From Penium margaritaceum (taxonomy: Eukaryota > Streptophyta > Zygnematophyceae > Desmidiales > Peniaceae): 45,750 nucleotides of DNA. The notes beneath the pieces were generated by a model. It made no database searches. It was given only the letters and a program-made list of their open reading frames with translations, and was not told the origin of the DNA. The DNA is taken from assembly GCA_023375785.1 (NCBI GenBank), contig SZWC01001185.1:140878-186627 (forward strand), written 5' to 3'. Position numbers and translations under genes: made by a program. This document shows positions 18,332 through 30,879 of the stretch, in pieces (the stretch's first letter is position 1; each line of letters begins with the position of its first letter).

Positions 18332-20829
18332 AGTACAGAGTACATGTGTAACGATGCTATGTACAATTCTCACAACACCATATGCACATTCAATTGTTTT
18401 GAAGCAACATGTTTCCAGGCATCCAACTTCGTGACAAGAGTTTTGGTGTGTCTTGTAAGTTAAGCCTCCAAGAAATTAGGGTGCCTCCTGGCCAAGCTGG
18501 CACAATTGCTAGGCTGACTACGTTGCAAGATTTTTTTGGCACCTCTGGTGCCAAATAAACTATCTTCCTATGTAGCATGTCGTCTATGGGCACCTTCGAT
18601 TTCACTCCCACTTATGGAGGTTCTAGACATGTTGGGAGATCCTTGGATTTCACACCTCCGATTACAGAATGAGATGTCGCCCTCGAACAATCCTCAAAAT
18701 TCACACTCACAGGAGAATATAGCAAAAAATGAAGATGACTTGTGTTAGAATTGTTGTACACAAGCTGGAAGAATAGGACTTATGGCAAGAACAAACCTTA
18801 TGAGACTTTGTTGACTTGCAGGTGGAGTGTAAAAATCCAATTCCACTCTCCTATTTCTTGTAATGCCTTTTTCTTAGACACAACTATGAGTTTAGATCAA
18901 TTTGACATTAACATACTGTCCCTTGGTCATTTTGGAGATGATTCATGGCCATTGTCTTCTCCTCACAGGGCATGTTTTTTCTCGGGAGTTTTCCTTTCTG
19001 GAGAGAGATTGATTTCACAAAGACCTTTCATTATGAGGGGACCCTACCTTGAAGCAATAATGCAAAGTTAGCTTCTCCACCTCCTGCAAGCTCTCTTTTT
19101 CAATGTGTGTGGATCCCAAAAGGTTCTGTTAGCTTATGATCTTGTTAGCAGCCTCTCCTTGTAATGTTCTGCGGGTGGGTGGTCCCATAGTGGGGAACTC
19201 AGATTTGGCAGCTGGCCTTGAATTTTCCCATTTTAAACTACTTGTCACCAGCTATTATGTGCTTGTGTTACTGCCTCTTGCTCTATTATGCGCTTTTTTC
19301 CTGCTTCACCGATCCAAACCTGAAGGTTTTGACAAAATGGGGAGGAATTGTGCTTAAGGTAGGCGTTTGTGCTTGCTGATTTCCATGGGGTCTGTAGTAC
19401 TTACCTTGCTTGCTCGCGCAAGGAAGCAGTCTCTTACGAGAATGAGTGACGTTGAGTCACGAGCTTGCGCTCACATTCTGATGAAACTTAGTGGTGACAG
19501 CTTCCTTGCATTTTTCTTGCCAAGGAGTAATGATGGCATGATGACATTGTTGCCTTGTGCGACTATGGCTATTGCTCGGTGAAAAGGTTTTTGGTCCATT
19601 TTTATTCGACAAAGCTAGCTACATAAACTCTTCCACCAAGGCACTTACTGCTGCTACTTCTTGTTTCCGCTCAATGTTAAGCTATTGATGATGTTTTCCT
19701 GCTAAATCCAGCTACTCCTTTAGGGTAAAAAATCCATTGGCCTCCATCATAAAATCTTGTCAGGCCGATGACATCACTGTATGACAAGCTTGAACGTTGT
19801 GCAAAGTTTTTCCATCCTCACCAAATCATTGCAAAACATGCTATATATGGCATGCTCTTTTGCTCCACACTATTTTTTTTATGTTGTGGTGAATCGTCAA
19901 TGGCTCCAATATTCTTGGTTAAAGTTTGGGAATAAAGTCATATTGTGGGACTTGAATAGCTTGTTGAAATGCTCCACTCCTGTAATCATCGTGCTTTCTA
20001 CACTTCGTACTATGATTTCTCCATGCACTAGACGCATCTGGGAAGGTCACCTTATGTGTGCATCATCATGGTGATGCTTATCAACTTTGACTTCATGCTC
20101 CAGAGAAGGAAATGTGGCTTCATCAGTACTGCAAGAACTCAACACTAGATAGTCTCAAGATTCGCAGGATGTGGATGGGTGAATTTGTGTTTAAATGGTG
20201 ATGCGGGATGTGTCAGTTGACATGTGAAATACATGCAGAAACATGTACGTCACGGAAAAGATGAATGATCAGGATCCTGAACAATCTGCAGGGATGTATC
20301 CAAAACTTTTGTCTTGTGGAGCAACAGGGTGCTCGTCTTGGATACCTTTAGACTAATTTTGAAAGCCACAACTGTAGTGGACTACTTGCAGTGTCACTAG
20401 ATTATAGTAGAAGAGGCACAGGTATTTGTGAAGGTGTTTCTTAAGGTTATGGCTTGTAGTGTCAGACGCTGAGCTGTAGAGGCAGACAGTCGAGGTAGCT
20501 GCTAAAACAAACATTGAAGCAGAACTGAAGGAACTTGAAGGCATTTGAAGATGATTTAACCTGATTGATCTGGGCCCCTTTTACATGGTCCTGGTAGGGC
20601 CTCCTTGAAGGTTACAGGTAGCTACCTAACCACCTAGGTGGTTACATAACCACCTAGGTCAACTGAAGAGTTACCTACAAGATGAAGTTGCACTAACTGA
20701 AAGGTCGCCAAGAATTTGTAGGGGGTTGTAGTAGTAAGTTGGCCAACCACCCTTCAGCTGGAAGCTATTTAATCATAGCCTCAAAGGGCCTCCAAGGGCA
20801 CCTTAGATATTGTAAATTCCAGGATTTGA
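18332..20829. other. AT-rich DNA without recognised genes; contains an 18-bp palindrome
   Basis: No transposon or host domain is identified in six frames. A plus-strand stretch near 18455-18545 (EIRVPPGQAGTIARLTTLQD) looks protein-like in one frame and may be a degraded gene, but it is isolated. A perfect palindrome lies at 20627-20644. The right end may include the 3' flank of the pogo-like element. Confidence 0.4.
20627..20644. repeat. 18-bp perfect palindrome
   Basis: TAACCACCTAGGTGGTTA equals its own reverse complement. The half AACCACCTAGGT occurs again at 20648-20659. It lies just beyond the truncated C-terminal end of the pogo-like transposase and could be a protein-binding site or a remnant of an element terminus. 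No matching partner was found on the other side of the transposase. Confidence 0.6.
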
Positions 20830-22319
20830 ACCTTGCCTTCTTCCATTGAAAGAGGTTTTTTTTCCCCCTCCAAAGTAAATAATTGTACCACAAGATGCAT
20901 TTTTACCCAAACCCAGCCATTGAAACTGGATAAATGTTGACAGATACCACGTGTCCACGAGAGGAATCACTTTCTTCTTCCCAACCTCCTTGTTCCTTGT
21001 AGCACGCTGCTTCTTGTACCATGGGTTAATGACATGAGTAATCCACTCTCGTGTGGTTCGGGTGTTAGTCCAATGGTTGTCCATGTGTGCGATGTGGAAG
21101 TCCAGGTTTTCGGTTGCGATTTGCGAGTCTGCATTGTCGAGATGACAGCGTGTCGTTTTGCTGGCGTAGATGAGCTGTAGTAGGAGGATCTTGCCCACCA
21201 TCGTGGATCCCACGAGGGCTGTGATTAACCGCTTGTTTTCAAGCGCTTGAATGGCAATTCCATGGAGCCAGTTGGAGTGTAGGTGCGGTCACCTGCATGT
21301 TCAGGACGTGGTTGTTTAGCGGCCATATGGATATGCTGAAAGACAAGGAGGCAAATGCTAAAGACAATGACTTACCTGTGGGCACAAGAGAAATGCCTGT
21401 GTGGTCCCCATTGACCACAAACTCGGGATCCACCTTGTTTATCTCCATAAGCGTTGCAACTTGCTTATGCATGGTGAGCATGAGATCTTCCCAATTGGAT
21501 GGGAGCTTTTGTGCGACCATAGTCCCGTATCGGTAGGACCACTTCATGCGGGTGTGGATGAAGCCACGATTCCACAAATGAGAGAAGGTCATAGCGCCGC
21601 CATTGGATGGAAGCTCCTTGGGGTGGTGCTCTTTGGTGAGGGCATGTAGGACACTACGAAGATTGGAGGAGTTCATGACTGTGCCTGCTTCCCGCATTTG
21701 GGACACAGTGGAGATGATGATTTCCACAAAGCCCGGATGGTGGTCGAGGAAGCCCGGGCGTCCGATGTGTCCATGTGTCCAATGCGTCGTTGTTCCTTGG
21801 ACCTAATCTCTTCAGTGTGCAACAAAAAATGTTCAACTTGGCCTCGAGGTTGGTGGAATTCTTCTCGGACCACCCACAGATGGTTGAAGGTATGAGATGA
21901 TCATACACACAACGGCCACCAGGTTTGCGGTAGAGCTTGTGCAGCAGCTTTGAAGCTTGGTAGGAGTTTCCTCCAGCAAGCATAGCGCCATGAATCTGTG
22001 GGAGATGGCCATCTCCCAACCAGTTCACGTACGCGCCGCGCTGTTTCAAGGGGGGTGCGTCTGCCGCTGGAATTTGTGTCGCCATGATTGGAAGGCAGGT
22101 TTCGATGGTACCCGCAACAGTTCATGGGGCTGCATGGGCGTCCATTTGTGCGAGCAGTAGCATTTCAAGGTTCTTAGGTGGGTGGCCAACTGGCTGCTTC
22201 TTCGGAATCTTGCAGGGCTTTGGATGGAGGACCTTGTGCAGGTTGAAATGGCGGTCACGCTGGGCAGTAGCCTCCTCACGTTTGAGGGGTTTCAAGTTGA
22301 AGACGTGTAGCGACTTCAT
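20830..22319 (-). pseudogene. Broken pogo-like (DDE_1) DNA transposase
   Basis: Order on the minus strand: a leader from Met at 22319 with one stop at 22124-22122; a helix-turn-helix-like region (RGAYVNWLGDGHLPQIHGAM, YRKPGGRCVYDHLIPSTI) near 22050-21890; a linker in shifted frames; then VVNGDHTGISLVPTGKS near 21420-21380, which carries the first catalytic Asp. A frameshift near 21240 leads to ALVGSTMVGKILLLQLIYAS, MDNHWTNTRTTREWITHVIN and KKKVIPLVDTWYLST near 20965-20940, the second catalytic Asp. The normal continuation with the third acidic residue is missing. These are hallmarks of the pogo/Tigger DDE_1 superfamily. At least three frame changes make it inactive. Terminal inverted repeats were not found. 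Confidence 0.8.
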
Positions 22320-22729
22320 CGTTGCTAATTGGAACTGGTGTTCTGCGTAGTGCGTAGTTACAAGACGGGCTCTTCACTTGTACCTCCTCCGTGATGTCTT
22401 CGTGTTCTGCGTAGTGCGGAGTTGCAAGAAAGGCGCGTCGCGTACACATCGGGCTCACGAGGTGCTTTCACAATGTGACGAATGACCGTGCTTGTCGGCT
22501 CTGACGTTCGAAGTGTCAACTTTGGCGATCCAAACTTCGAGTTACCGAGGTCTTTGTAATCTTTCCACCTGACCTCGATCAATGGGCGAATATGAGAAAT
22601 CCAGTACCCCAAGAAAGTGTGGTTGGACAGCCCCGATAAGAACTCAGAAATACCCCATTTTGGGAGAATATGAAAGGCACATAAAACACAACAAAAATTT
22701 GAACGAATATGCCTGACAGTACGGTATGA
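22320..22729. other. Spacer between pogo-like element and copia-3, with a short duplication
   Basis: No coding similarity seen. GTGTTCTGCGTAGTGCG occurs at 22338-22354 and again at 22402-22418, a 64-bp-spaced direct repeat. The copia-3 3' LTR would be expected near here but cannot be delimited. Confidence 0.5.
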
Positions 22730-24460
22730 GCAGATTTAGGCACAAATAGGGTATGCGAGTTGCACAATGCCATCAATGAAACTTGACTGAATCCAGTTCC
22801 CACGAATGTCAATCTGCTTTGTGTGCCTTGACACTTGGTGAACTTATCCAGTTCAATCATAGACTTGTTCGGACGTATAATTTAATGGTCCTCCCGTGCC
22901 AAAATCAAATGTCGTCAAGAAAATCAGCAGATTGGTCTTCTCTTTTTCTGCTGATGTTGGTGCGACAAACGTTTCTTCGATATAACTGAGTATGATGATG
23001 TTTATCCAATTTCTTGACCATGAAACTTTAGCACTGGATACAGTGCACACGACACTGTAATTTGCCACCCCTCTTCCATGCCACCAAAATCTATGTTGAG
23101 TAAACTAGCTCCATATCATCCAATGTACCAAATTGCAATGTTTTATCCTTTGTTTATCTCATTTACATGAAGGCACGGTCAAGCTATTTTCATGACTATT
23201 TTTCAAAAGGTCTCATTCTTACACGCAAGATTACCCACAATGTACTTCAAGTGTAGACCTCTATAGCTTGTGCCATGCATGAGTGATCCAATTTTTTGCG
23301 GCAAGTATTCTCACTCCTCCTCCTCTATTGATGCGTCAACTGCTGATGGGTCAAGGATGTCATAATGTACTGATCAGGCACATCACTATGCACAGAGACC
23401 TTTATTTTGTAGGGAACCTTGCTCAACTTGAAGATGCACAAGGTCGTGGTTATGTTCGATGTTCATGCCAAGGTAAATCTTGAAAGAAGCCATGAGAGTA
23501 ATGTTCACCTTTTTGGCCATCATTGTAGCTGTCTCCTAGATGCACTCAACAGATGTGCCAATGATGGGGATGTCATACACATACACAAGTGCATTACAAT
23601 CAAGACGAGCATCAAGTTTTGGATTGTGAAGAAAGATGCAGTTGTCGCAGGCCGATGGTAGAATGTCGTCGTTTCTAGAAGTGCTTCCGGCTTCCTATAC
23701 CAAAGAAATGGTCTTCAATTCAAGCCATAGAGCCTCTTGAATAACTTACACACATATCAACTGTCATCTTTATATCCGGCTGGCTGTTTCATGAACATGG
23801 TAGTGTGCATATGTATGTGTAGAAAGGTGTTCTTGACGTTAAGATACGATAAATCCAACACAATACTCACTTTACCACAAGTAAAACATAAATGGTTCAC
23901 ATGTACAAGTTGCCGAGAAAATGATGATGTGGGGAATGAAGAATAGTGGACAATATGTGTCTAACAATAATCATACTTGAATGATAGGAGTCAAAGCTAT
24001 CCGGTGCATACATGAAATAGTGTAATCAAGAATAGGGCATATATGGGCTTTTGGATCCTTGATTCGAATGACGTGTGTGATGTTGCATTGTGAGAGGCTA
24101 CTTCAAGAAACACCATTGAGAATTTGAAGCGTTTTGATAGTATAAATGCACATCGTTGTGAAAGTCCAGCATCATGAAGAAGCCAAGCAAACACCATTAA
24201 AAAAAAGATTGATTTCGTAGCAGTTCTGTTGATCATTCTACAAAGTGCTAGAATGTGTCAGATTCTTTTGAAATGAAAACCAGAAATTGGGGAATCTTGG
24301 CAGATCATTTTGAACATTTTGAAGGCAGAGACACGATGAGCTATAATTATGGAGACAAAAATGTCCATGCATAGAATTTAGGGATTCTTGTATGTCAAGG
24401 ACGTAGCATATATGCACCAACTTTCTCGACACTTGTCATCAACATACACTTCCATTTTAT
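22730..24460 (-). pseudogene. copia-3: very old Ty1/copia pol remnant (integrase, RT, RNase H)
   Basis: Only short motifs survive, in the right order on the minus strand. Integrase: YVDDKCRESWCIY near 24445-24405. RT: LNVKNTFLH, then MFMKQPAGYKDDS, VCKLFKRLYGLN and FLWYRKPEA across 23850-23690; ALVYVYDIPIIGTSVECI near 23600-23545, where YVDD has become YVYD; then MASFKIYLGMNIEHN. RNase H: AKVSWS, EETFVAPTSAEKEKTNLLIF near 22985-22925, and HTKQIDIRGNWIQSSFIDG near 22830-22770. The wording (QPAGYKDDS) differs from copia-1 and copia-2, so this is another lineage. Stops and shifts are too many to count by eye, and no LTR is visible. Confidence 0.8.
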
Positions 24461-25159
24461 CACCATTCAGTAATTTTTCTAATTCTTCTTGATCATTCTT
24501 TTCCCCACGACTTCTACTAGTTTAGCAGCTATGTTTTTCTGAGGAAAACAACTCGATAATCGGTTTATTTTGGTATGCCTTATATCCTCCCTTTCATGAT
24601 GGACTAAATCCATCACGGAATTCATGATCTATTACAAAGTTACATATGAGTCACAATTCCTTCTTTTCATCCAGTTCTATAAGAAAATTCATGGCCTTGG
24701 AAGAGTTTGCACTGGGTTGCCAAATGTACAATTAATTGTACACTTGGCGACCTCGTACATATTTGCCTGGAGAATCTATGGTGAAGTCACTCCATGTAAC
24801 CTGGGTTGGCTGTTTTGCTAAGGTGGAAGAGACTCAAATAGTCCACTGTGACTTGTACTTGAAGAATGAAGCTCCTACTTCAAGCTACAAGCTGCGGAGT
24901 GAGAGAGTGAAACAAATGAAGGTTTACGCATGTGAACTATGGAAGAACTCAGCCACTGAATTGAACCATTTGCAAGTTCTCAAGGAGAACCCATAACTGC
25001 AAAGGTGAGGTATTTCTGAGGAAAGTGAATATGTACAAGTACATGCGTGAATATGCACTCAAGAAAATGTGAAAGAGTGCATAGGAAAGAAAGTTCATTT
25101 GTGAGTGTCTGCATGCATTTGTGTACAAGTACATGCGTGTGCATATGTCCAAGCCCCGT
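24461..25159. other. Spacer with an 18-bp direct repeat
   Basis: No recognised coding similarity. TGTACAAGTACATGCGTG occurs exactly at 25032-25049 and 25122-25139, 90 bases apart, just beyond the LINE poly-A end. One or both may relate to the LINE target site, but this is unproven. Confidence 0.5.
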
Positions 25160-27589
25160 ATTTTTTTTCTTAGTGGGGGGTGTAGTCACCGGCCAAGAAG
25201 GGTGGCACAGTGCTCATCCCTGAGGTCGGCTAGGGTCATGGTGGTATTGAGTTGGAGGAGAGAAGGTGTCTTATGCATGTCAGATTTCAGGTAGGTGAGT
25301 AAGCTCCCCAAACCTTGGCCCCACGCCCAACAACAGAACTTATGGATGCATAGCAACTGCTTCAGATGGAGTCCAGAAGAGGGGAGGATGATTTCTTCTT
25401 CCGCCGGACAGCGTTGTATGCTTCCATGTCTAGAAGATTCACAGAATGTGTACCTTTGACGTTGGCAATTGGGAGATGCATGAGGAATTTCTATGTGGTG
25501 TTGAATGGGAGTTTTTCTTGGAGGTCTGCCTTTCGCTCCTTGCAGCAGAGGGTTCAGCAGTCACTTGAGAAGGAGATGGGGGCTTGTTTTTCTAGGAAGT
25601 TGTAAAAGAAGAAGGTGTGGACTAATTCTGGTGCACATGGGGTCATTAACTGGTCAAATAAATGCAGGGGTAAGGGTGTTGAACAGACGTGCATTGTGCT
25701 GAACAGGGTGGAGGTAAACAGCAGAGCGGAGGATGGAAGGATAGTGTATTCCATCTTTCTCAGAAAGGGGTGATGTGAGGATGCGTGCAATTTTGCTTGC
25801 CCTGTAAGTATGTGGCATGTGACTAATAATGATTCTAGTTTTCACTGATGATGGTTGTGAACAGGTAGAGGAGATGTCAAGGGCAACAGAGAATACAACT
25901 AGGGTGATGGATCCTGGGAACTGGACTTTGAGGGGGCCACATTTGTAGAATTTCTCAGTGACCTTTGTGGATTTGAGAGCCAAATTTCAAAAATGTAACT
26001 GATTTCTTGAATTGCTGACATGAATGGAGGTATCACGGAGAAGGATTGACAAGGCATGGATATGGACATTGATTGTTATGATTGTTTGGATAGATTTATG
26101 TGTATGTTTTTTTTAGAGGTGTTGCAAATGGCCATTCAGATGGTGGTATGTGTGTTGGAACATTTCCAAGAGCACTGACAGAACATGAGGAAGGGTTCCA
26201 GGAACGTGATGATTACGTCTCCATTTCCACATTCGGTGAGGAGGATCAAGTGGTAGGATGCCCAAATAGAGTCCCGCATGTTTTTTGTGGAGTGACACGA
26301 AAGAGGAGCATCCATCCTGGGATGTTATGTTTAGAATTGACACGTGGGTATGCGTGTTGATTAAAGCATATGATGGGGAGAATGGATGGAAACCATAGAA
26401 AACAGTGGATACGCTTCATCTACACCACAAAAGCTGCATCAAGATGTTTCTTTTCCTAAGATAGGGAAAGAAACATAAACATAAGCATTGGAATACCGAT
26501 CTAGGTGCATCTAGTGGCTACACAGAAAGGGATTTCCTTAATACGAAGGGAAAACATGGATTTCAACCACATGAGGATGAATTTATGCCATGGAAGGGAG
26601 TATCTAACAAGCCCATATCAGTGGGTGAGTCTAGGAGAGATGCCACTTGAGAGACGTGGAGACATATAACTTATTGCTGGCTTTTTATCTTTGATTTTTC
26701 CAGGTATGCCAATGCAAAAGACTTGGACGGGACACATGAGCCAGTTGTATGTGGAATGCATGTCTTCTGACAACGCTGGTGTGGTGACAATAAGAGGAAC
26801 ATAATTTTTGACGGGGGGCCATGAATCCTATGTGCTCTGAAGGGAGACAGGACCCTTGGAAGGATGAAGAGACGAGGATAGTGGCAAGGCCATAAAAAAC
26901 ACTATTGTATTGAAAAGATTGCAGAGCCTTTCTTGGCATTGGTGACGTGTTTCAACATAGTGGTTGTGCTCAAGAATTTCCCATGGAGCTTGGTGTCCAC
27001 AAAGATACCTTGCCCACTCTGGTTGAATGATACAAGTGAGAGCATACAGACGTCTCCATTGAGTAGTATCAAAATTTTGTTTTAATCAAGTGGCAGAATG
27101 TGAGTAGATAAAGTTTTCCTCACAAAGCTGAGAAAAGGAGCCCAGGGTTATTTCACACAAGAATGCTTCCCCTTTGCAGAGTCCTTAAGAGCTACTCTCA
27201 CGCTTAAGGAGGAAACGATTAAGTGCAAGGAGCTCTTTCAACAACAAGTCTGCGTGCAATGGATATCTTGGTGAGACTGGGGTCATAACATGCCGTAAGA
27301 TTCTCTTGCAACAAGATTGGTAATTTGTACACTTTGAGGATGGTTGGATGAGAGGTCCGCAACCGGCTAGATTGGGACATGTGGGATCTTCATGCCATCA
27401 GAGCCGCTCCAAAACAACAAAGAGGTGGGCTGGTTGCAAGGGTTATTGGCCAAGGAGCCGAGGAGTAACTCATGGAGATAGTGAATCAACACACACCATG
27501 GTGCTTTGGTGTGCAGACATTTACTCAGCTACTGAACAAGAGTGTAAGTTCATGCTCAGGGGTCTAGACACCATTTTTGTAGTTGATTA

Positions 27590-28799
27590 TGGTACAGGTG
27601 ATATCGTTGAGGGTACTAGGTGGAGGTGGTGAGAGGTTTGAACAGCAGAGGAAGGTAGAGGTGATGAAAGTGCGGGCGATGAGAGAAATTGTGTATGCCA
27701 CAAGATGTTACGAGGCCAAATCATTGGCCGTGGTTGAACAAGATGGAATAAAGGGTTCAAAGTAGTGGTATGATGTAGGTTTAAACTGATTTGCACTCAA
27801 AGAAGGTGTTATGAGATGCGGTCCCAAGGGAAGTGTGACTGAAAAAAAGGAACTCCTAAAGAAAAAGACACTATTTTCTATATCAACCTCCAGGCCTTCC
27901 CCATCATGAAGGAGTGAGAGGAGGTTTTGGGCTAGAAATACATCCTTGTAACAATCCAATAACAGCAGGTTATACTATCAACAAGACATTGGAATTGGAG
28001 AGGGAAGGAAAAATGAGGGTGGGGTATTCCGCGTGTAATTGACTGGTAGACACATGAACATCATGGTTTGACGGTGAGTACAAAAAGGACGGGTGCCAAA
28101 GGATAGCCCATGCAGACACCAAAGAAGACATGTACATCTGGAACAATATGTCTGCTGATTTTGAAGCAAAGGAAGGAATTAGTGTGGAGAATTCTTATCC
28201 ATATGGAGAAGAAATATCCAAGTCCACATTCATGAGCAAATTCCAAGAACAAGAAGGTCCTATCCAAGGAATCATATGCCTTTCTATGCCTACGAAGAGC
28301 AAGAGGGCTCAGGAATTCGGGGGTACGTGAGTGGAGAGTATGTCAAAGAGTTGTGAAGATACTGTGCTGCATATTTTTCATGGGAAAAAACCCAAGTTGG
28401 TTAGGGCTGATGATGTGCTTGAGGGGGGGGGGGGGGGTAAGACGGACCATATTGGCCTTGATTATGAATTCTTAGTCATTTCAAAGGAGGGAGATAGGTC
28501 AGTGTTTTGTTTTACCGATATTGTGACCCTCTTGTACAAAAGAGTGACAAAGGCACTCTACATGGAAGGAGGTATTTGGTGGAAGGTTCAATCCCCTTAG
28601 CCATGCATATGAAATCTAGCTTCGATTCATTGCAAAAGACTCGGAAGAATTCTACAAGCAAACCATCTTCTCCCACGGATTTTATGTTTTTTTCAAGTCC
28701 AAGATGATTTTCGTGAGGTTGTGTAGTGTAAAAGGGGTGCTTTATTGAGAAGATTGTGCTATGATTAGAGGTGAAAACCAAAACGTTAAAAGGTGGCAT
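27590..28799 (-). pseudogene. LINE reverse transcriptase remnant
   Basis: The fragment 28799-28512 contains EDGLLVEFFRVFCNESKLDF, then PLSLFCTRGSQYR, the LINE RT entry motif (DG…EFYK…L…KKG). The fragment 28267-28061 contains FAHECGLGYFFSIWIRIL and VFFGVCMGYPLAPVLFVLTV, corresponding to the GxRQGCPLSPLLF block. The FADD catalytic box is not intact in any frame. A run of 15 G at 28423-28437 lies between the two segments and breaks the frame. Confidence 0.82.
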
Positions 28800-29071
28800 T
28801 GGAACTGTGGAGTTGTTGGATGGGGTTGAAATTTTTTGCTGTTAAACGTTTTGGCCATGGACAAGATGCTGTTGACATCAATCACCCGGGGACCTTGGTC
28901 TTGTTGAAGGGTAGGTATAGCATACGCTCTTGTGGGCCAGCAATTTCAAAAACTTGTTGTGTTGGTCAACATCACGGTACAAATGAGACCCAAGCTTGAA
29001 GCAGGAGCACAAGATCATCATTCCAGTAAGATTTCAGCTGGGATGTGACAAGATTAAGACGTCCTTGCCAT

Positions 29072-30010
29072 TCATGGTTCCTCGGCATAAATGGGACGAC
29101 GGAGCCGAGCTAAGTGGTTTTGATGACGTTGAGTTGCTTCATTTTTGGCATACCGTGTGGAGAAGTTGCGCAAGTAATCTTTAAGCCAGACCCATGAATG
29201 GAGTTCTTCCTTGGAAGAAAATATAATGGATCTAATCCCAGCTTTGTAACCATCTTGTTGTAGGTGGAAGAAGTTAAGATTCCACACTCCGCTACAAAAG
29301 GAGCACGAGGGATGAAGGAGCGTGGTGAGGGGCATGCACGTATGGTTGGAGAAACCTGGAGGAATCGGTACATGTTCGTGCTCACTGATACGGGAGATGA
29401 GACCATGGGATACGTATAGGCAATTGACGCAGCTTGATGATTGGTGTGCAGGGGATGTATCAGTCAACTTAAAAAAACATCGGTATTTATTGCAAAATGT
29501 GTCCTTCAGTAGTTGAAAGAATGTGGAGTGAAGAGATAGAGGTGGGAACTCCTTGAAAAAATTCTATGTGCTGTTGGTGTCAAGAAAAGTATCATTTTGT
29601 CAAATTTAAGTCGCCCCCGACAATGAGATGGTCATTCGACGGTTTGGTTTTCAGATGGAAAACAATTGAGATGAAGAGTGGGTGATGTTGGAAGGAACGG
29701 TTAGAGCCGTGCCAGAAATGAAATTTTGGTCATTGAGCGTAGAGTTGGCTTGGACAAAATGATTAAATGGGGATGCAAATGTTTTTGAAAATTCTCATTT
29801 GGGGTGGTAAACCACAGTTACCACTCAATTTGTGGAGTTGTCTTATGGACAATTGTGGTTTGTGGAACAGTGCAATGAAGGTCTTGGACGTGGTGGTCAA
29901 GGTGGAGGTGCATGCAAATGATGATGTACAAGACAACATGGTAGATCTGTAGGAATGAACCGAGTAAGGTATGTGTTTGTTTTCAGTTTGAATCCATTTA
30001 CATTGAGTGT
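29072..30010 (-). pseudogene. LINE endonuclease and EN-RT linker remnant
   Basis: NDHLIVGGDLNLT (about 29635-29597) matches the endonuclease GGDFN motif. Downstream in the minus sense comes LYVSHGLISRISEHEHVPIP, then FSNHTCMPLTT (the catalytic SDH motif with Asp changed to Asn). GVWNLNFFHLQQDGYKAGI and a WVWLKDYLRNFSTRYA stretch follow, typical of the region after the endonuclease. It would nick target DNA for target-primed reverse transcription; here it is inactivated by stops and the SDH change. Confidence 0.8.
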
Positions 30011-30480
30011 GAAACTTTACAGGGTGCTGGGTTGGGTTGAGTTTTCCATCATATGCGCGACATGGTTGGTGAGGAGTTTGAGAGAGGAGGATATTTTTGT
30101 TAAAAAAGGGAGAGGTGGAGCTTGAGGCCTTGCCATAATGCATATTGAAAGGGAAAAGGAGGAAGTATGTATGACAAAATGGAGTTGGGGTACAACGGAA
30201 ATGGAAAACAGTGACGAGGTGTTTGGGAATGGGGTGTGAAGGTGCGTATGGTATGGTTGTGAAAGGGCACACGAGAGACAGAAGATGAGAATGAAGGGTA
30301 AAGTCAATGAAAAGAATAAGGAGTGGTTAGAGGAACTCACACCTTTCTCTTGACATACTACCGGGATATAGTTGATGAGGCCGATTGCTGCCACAAGTTA
30401 TGAGGATGGAACATCCCTGATGCAATGCTCCTTTCAGCCGAAACAAAAGGGGTGAACCAGTAAACTTTATTATGTTTTCG

Positions 30481-30671
30481 TTGTACCCTTGGCTGGCGGG
30501 ACGCGCTGCAACGAGGAGCTTGGTGAGCCATTGTAGATACTTGCAATTGTGCCAAAACCCATCCGAGGAATCATTGATTTAATCGAAGAATTCTTGCCAC
30601 TTTCAAGTGATTGTACCCCTAGTTCTGCTGACGTAGCATTGTTTCCAACATCTTGGTAACACCTTATGTGC
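30481..30671. other. LINE/gypsy C boundary zone
   Basis: No domain is visible. The expected first part of the gypsy C 5' LTR (about 300 bases, present at the right-hand end) is missing, so the left end of gypsy C is truncated here, possibly through the LINE insertion. Confidence 0.45.
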
Positions 30672-30877
30672 TCGGCATTCGACCAATGACCCCGACTATG
30701 CTTCATTCATACCTCGCCACGTGTCTATACATATATTTATATGTGTGTATATATCTTTACATGTTTGATCATCTCAACACTTGTCATCTAAGTATAGTTA
30801 CCGCAAAATACAAATGGCTCCAGTGTCTCAAAATCTAAATCGTGTTTTGCCTTGAAACTTATGCCTGTCCACCAACA
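30672..30877 (+). repeat. gypsy C 5' LTR, truncated (3' part only)
   Basis: Aligns with the last 180 or so bases of the 3' LTR: GACTATGCTTCATTC, a TA-rich run, ATCATCTC…CACTTGT, AAATCGTGTTTTGCCTTG, and an end in ACCAACA. Identity is only moderate, and the left copy has extra TA-rich bases, so the element is old. The U3 portion is absent. Confidence 0.8.
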
Positions 30878-30879
30878 CT

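Larger units (their letters stand above)
25160..30480 (-). mobile_element. Decayed LINE (non-LTR retrotransposon) with EN and RT
   Basis: Read on the minus strand, an apurinic-type endonuclease (about 30000-29090) is followed by reverse transcriptase (about 28800-27590) and a long degraded C-terminal part. The element ends at a short A8 tract (25161-25168), the expected 3' tail of a LINE. The order EN-RT and the sequence style fit the L1/I group rather than LTR elements. All frames are broken. The 5' end is not sharply defined; it lies close to the truncated left LTR of gypsy C. No ORF1 protein is recognised. Confidence 0.8.

Noticed and set aside
28423..28437. Run of 15 G as a G-quadruplex regulatory element
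   Set aside because: A single homopolymer in a dead LINE; more likely slippage or a sequencing artefact.
29763..30394. Minus-strand frames of 169 and 125 codons as host genes
   Set aside because: They lie in the LINE 5' part, overlap in two frames, and show no domain; at best LINE leader or endonuclease start.
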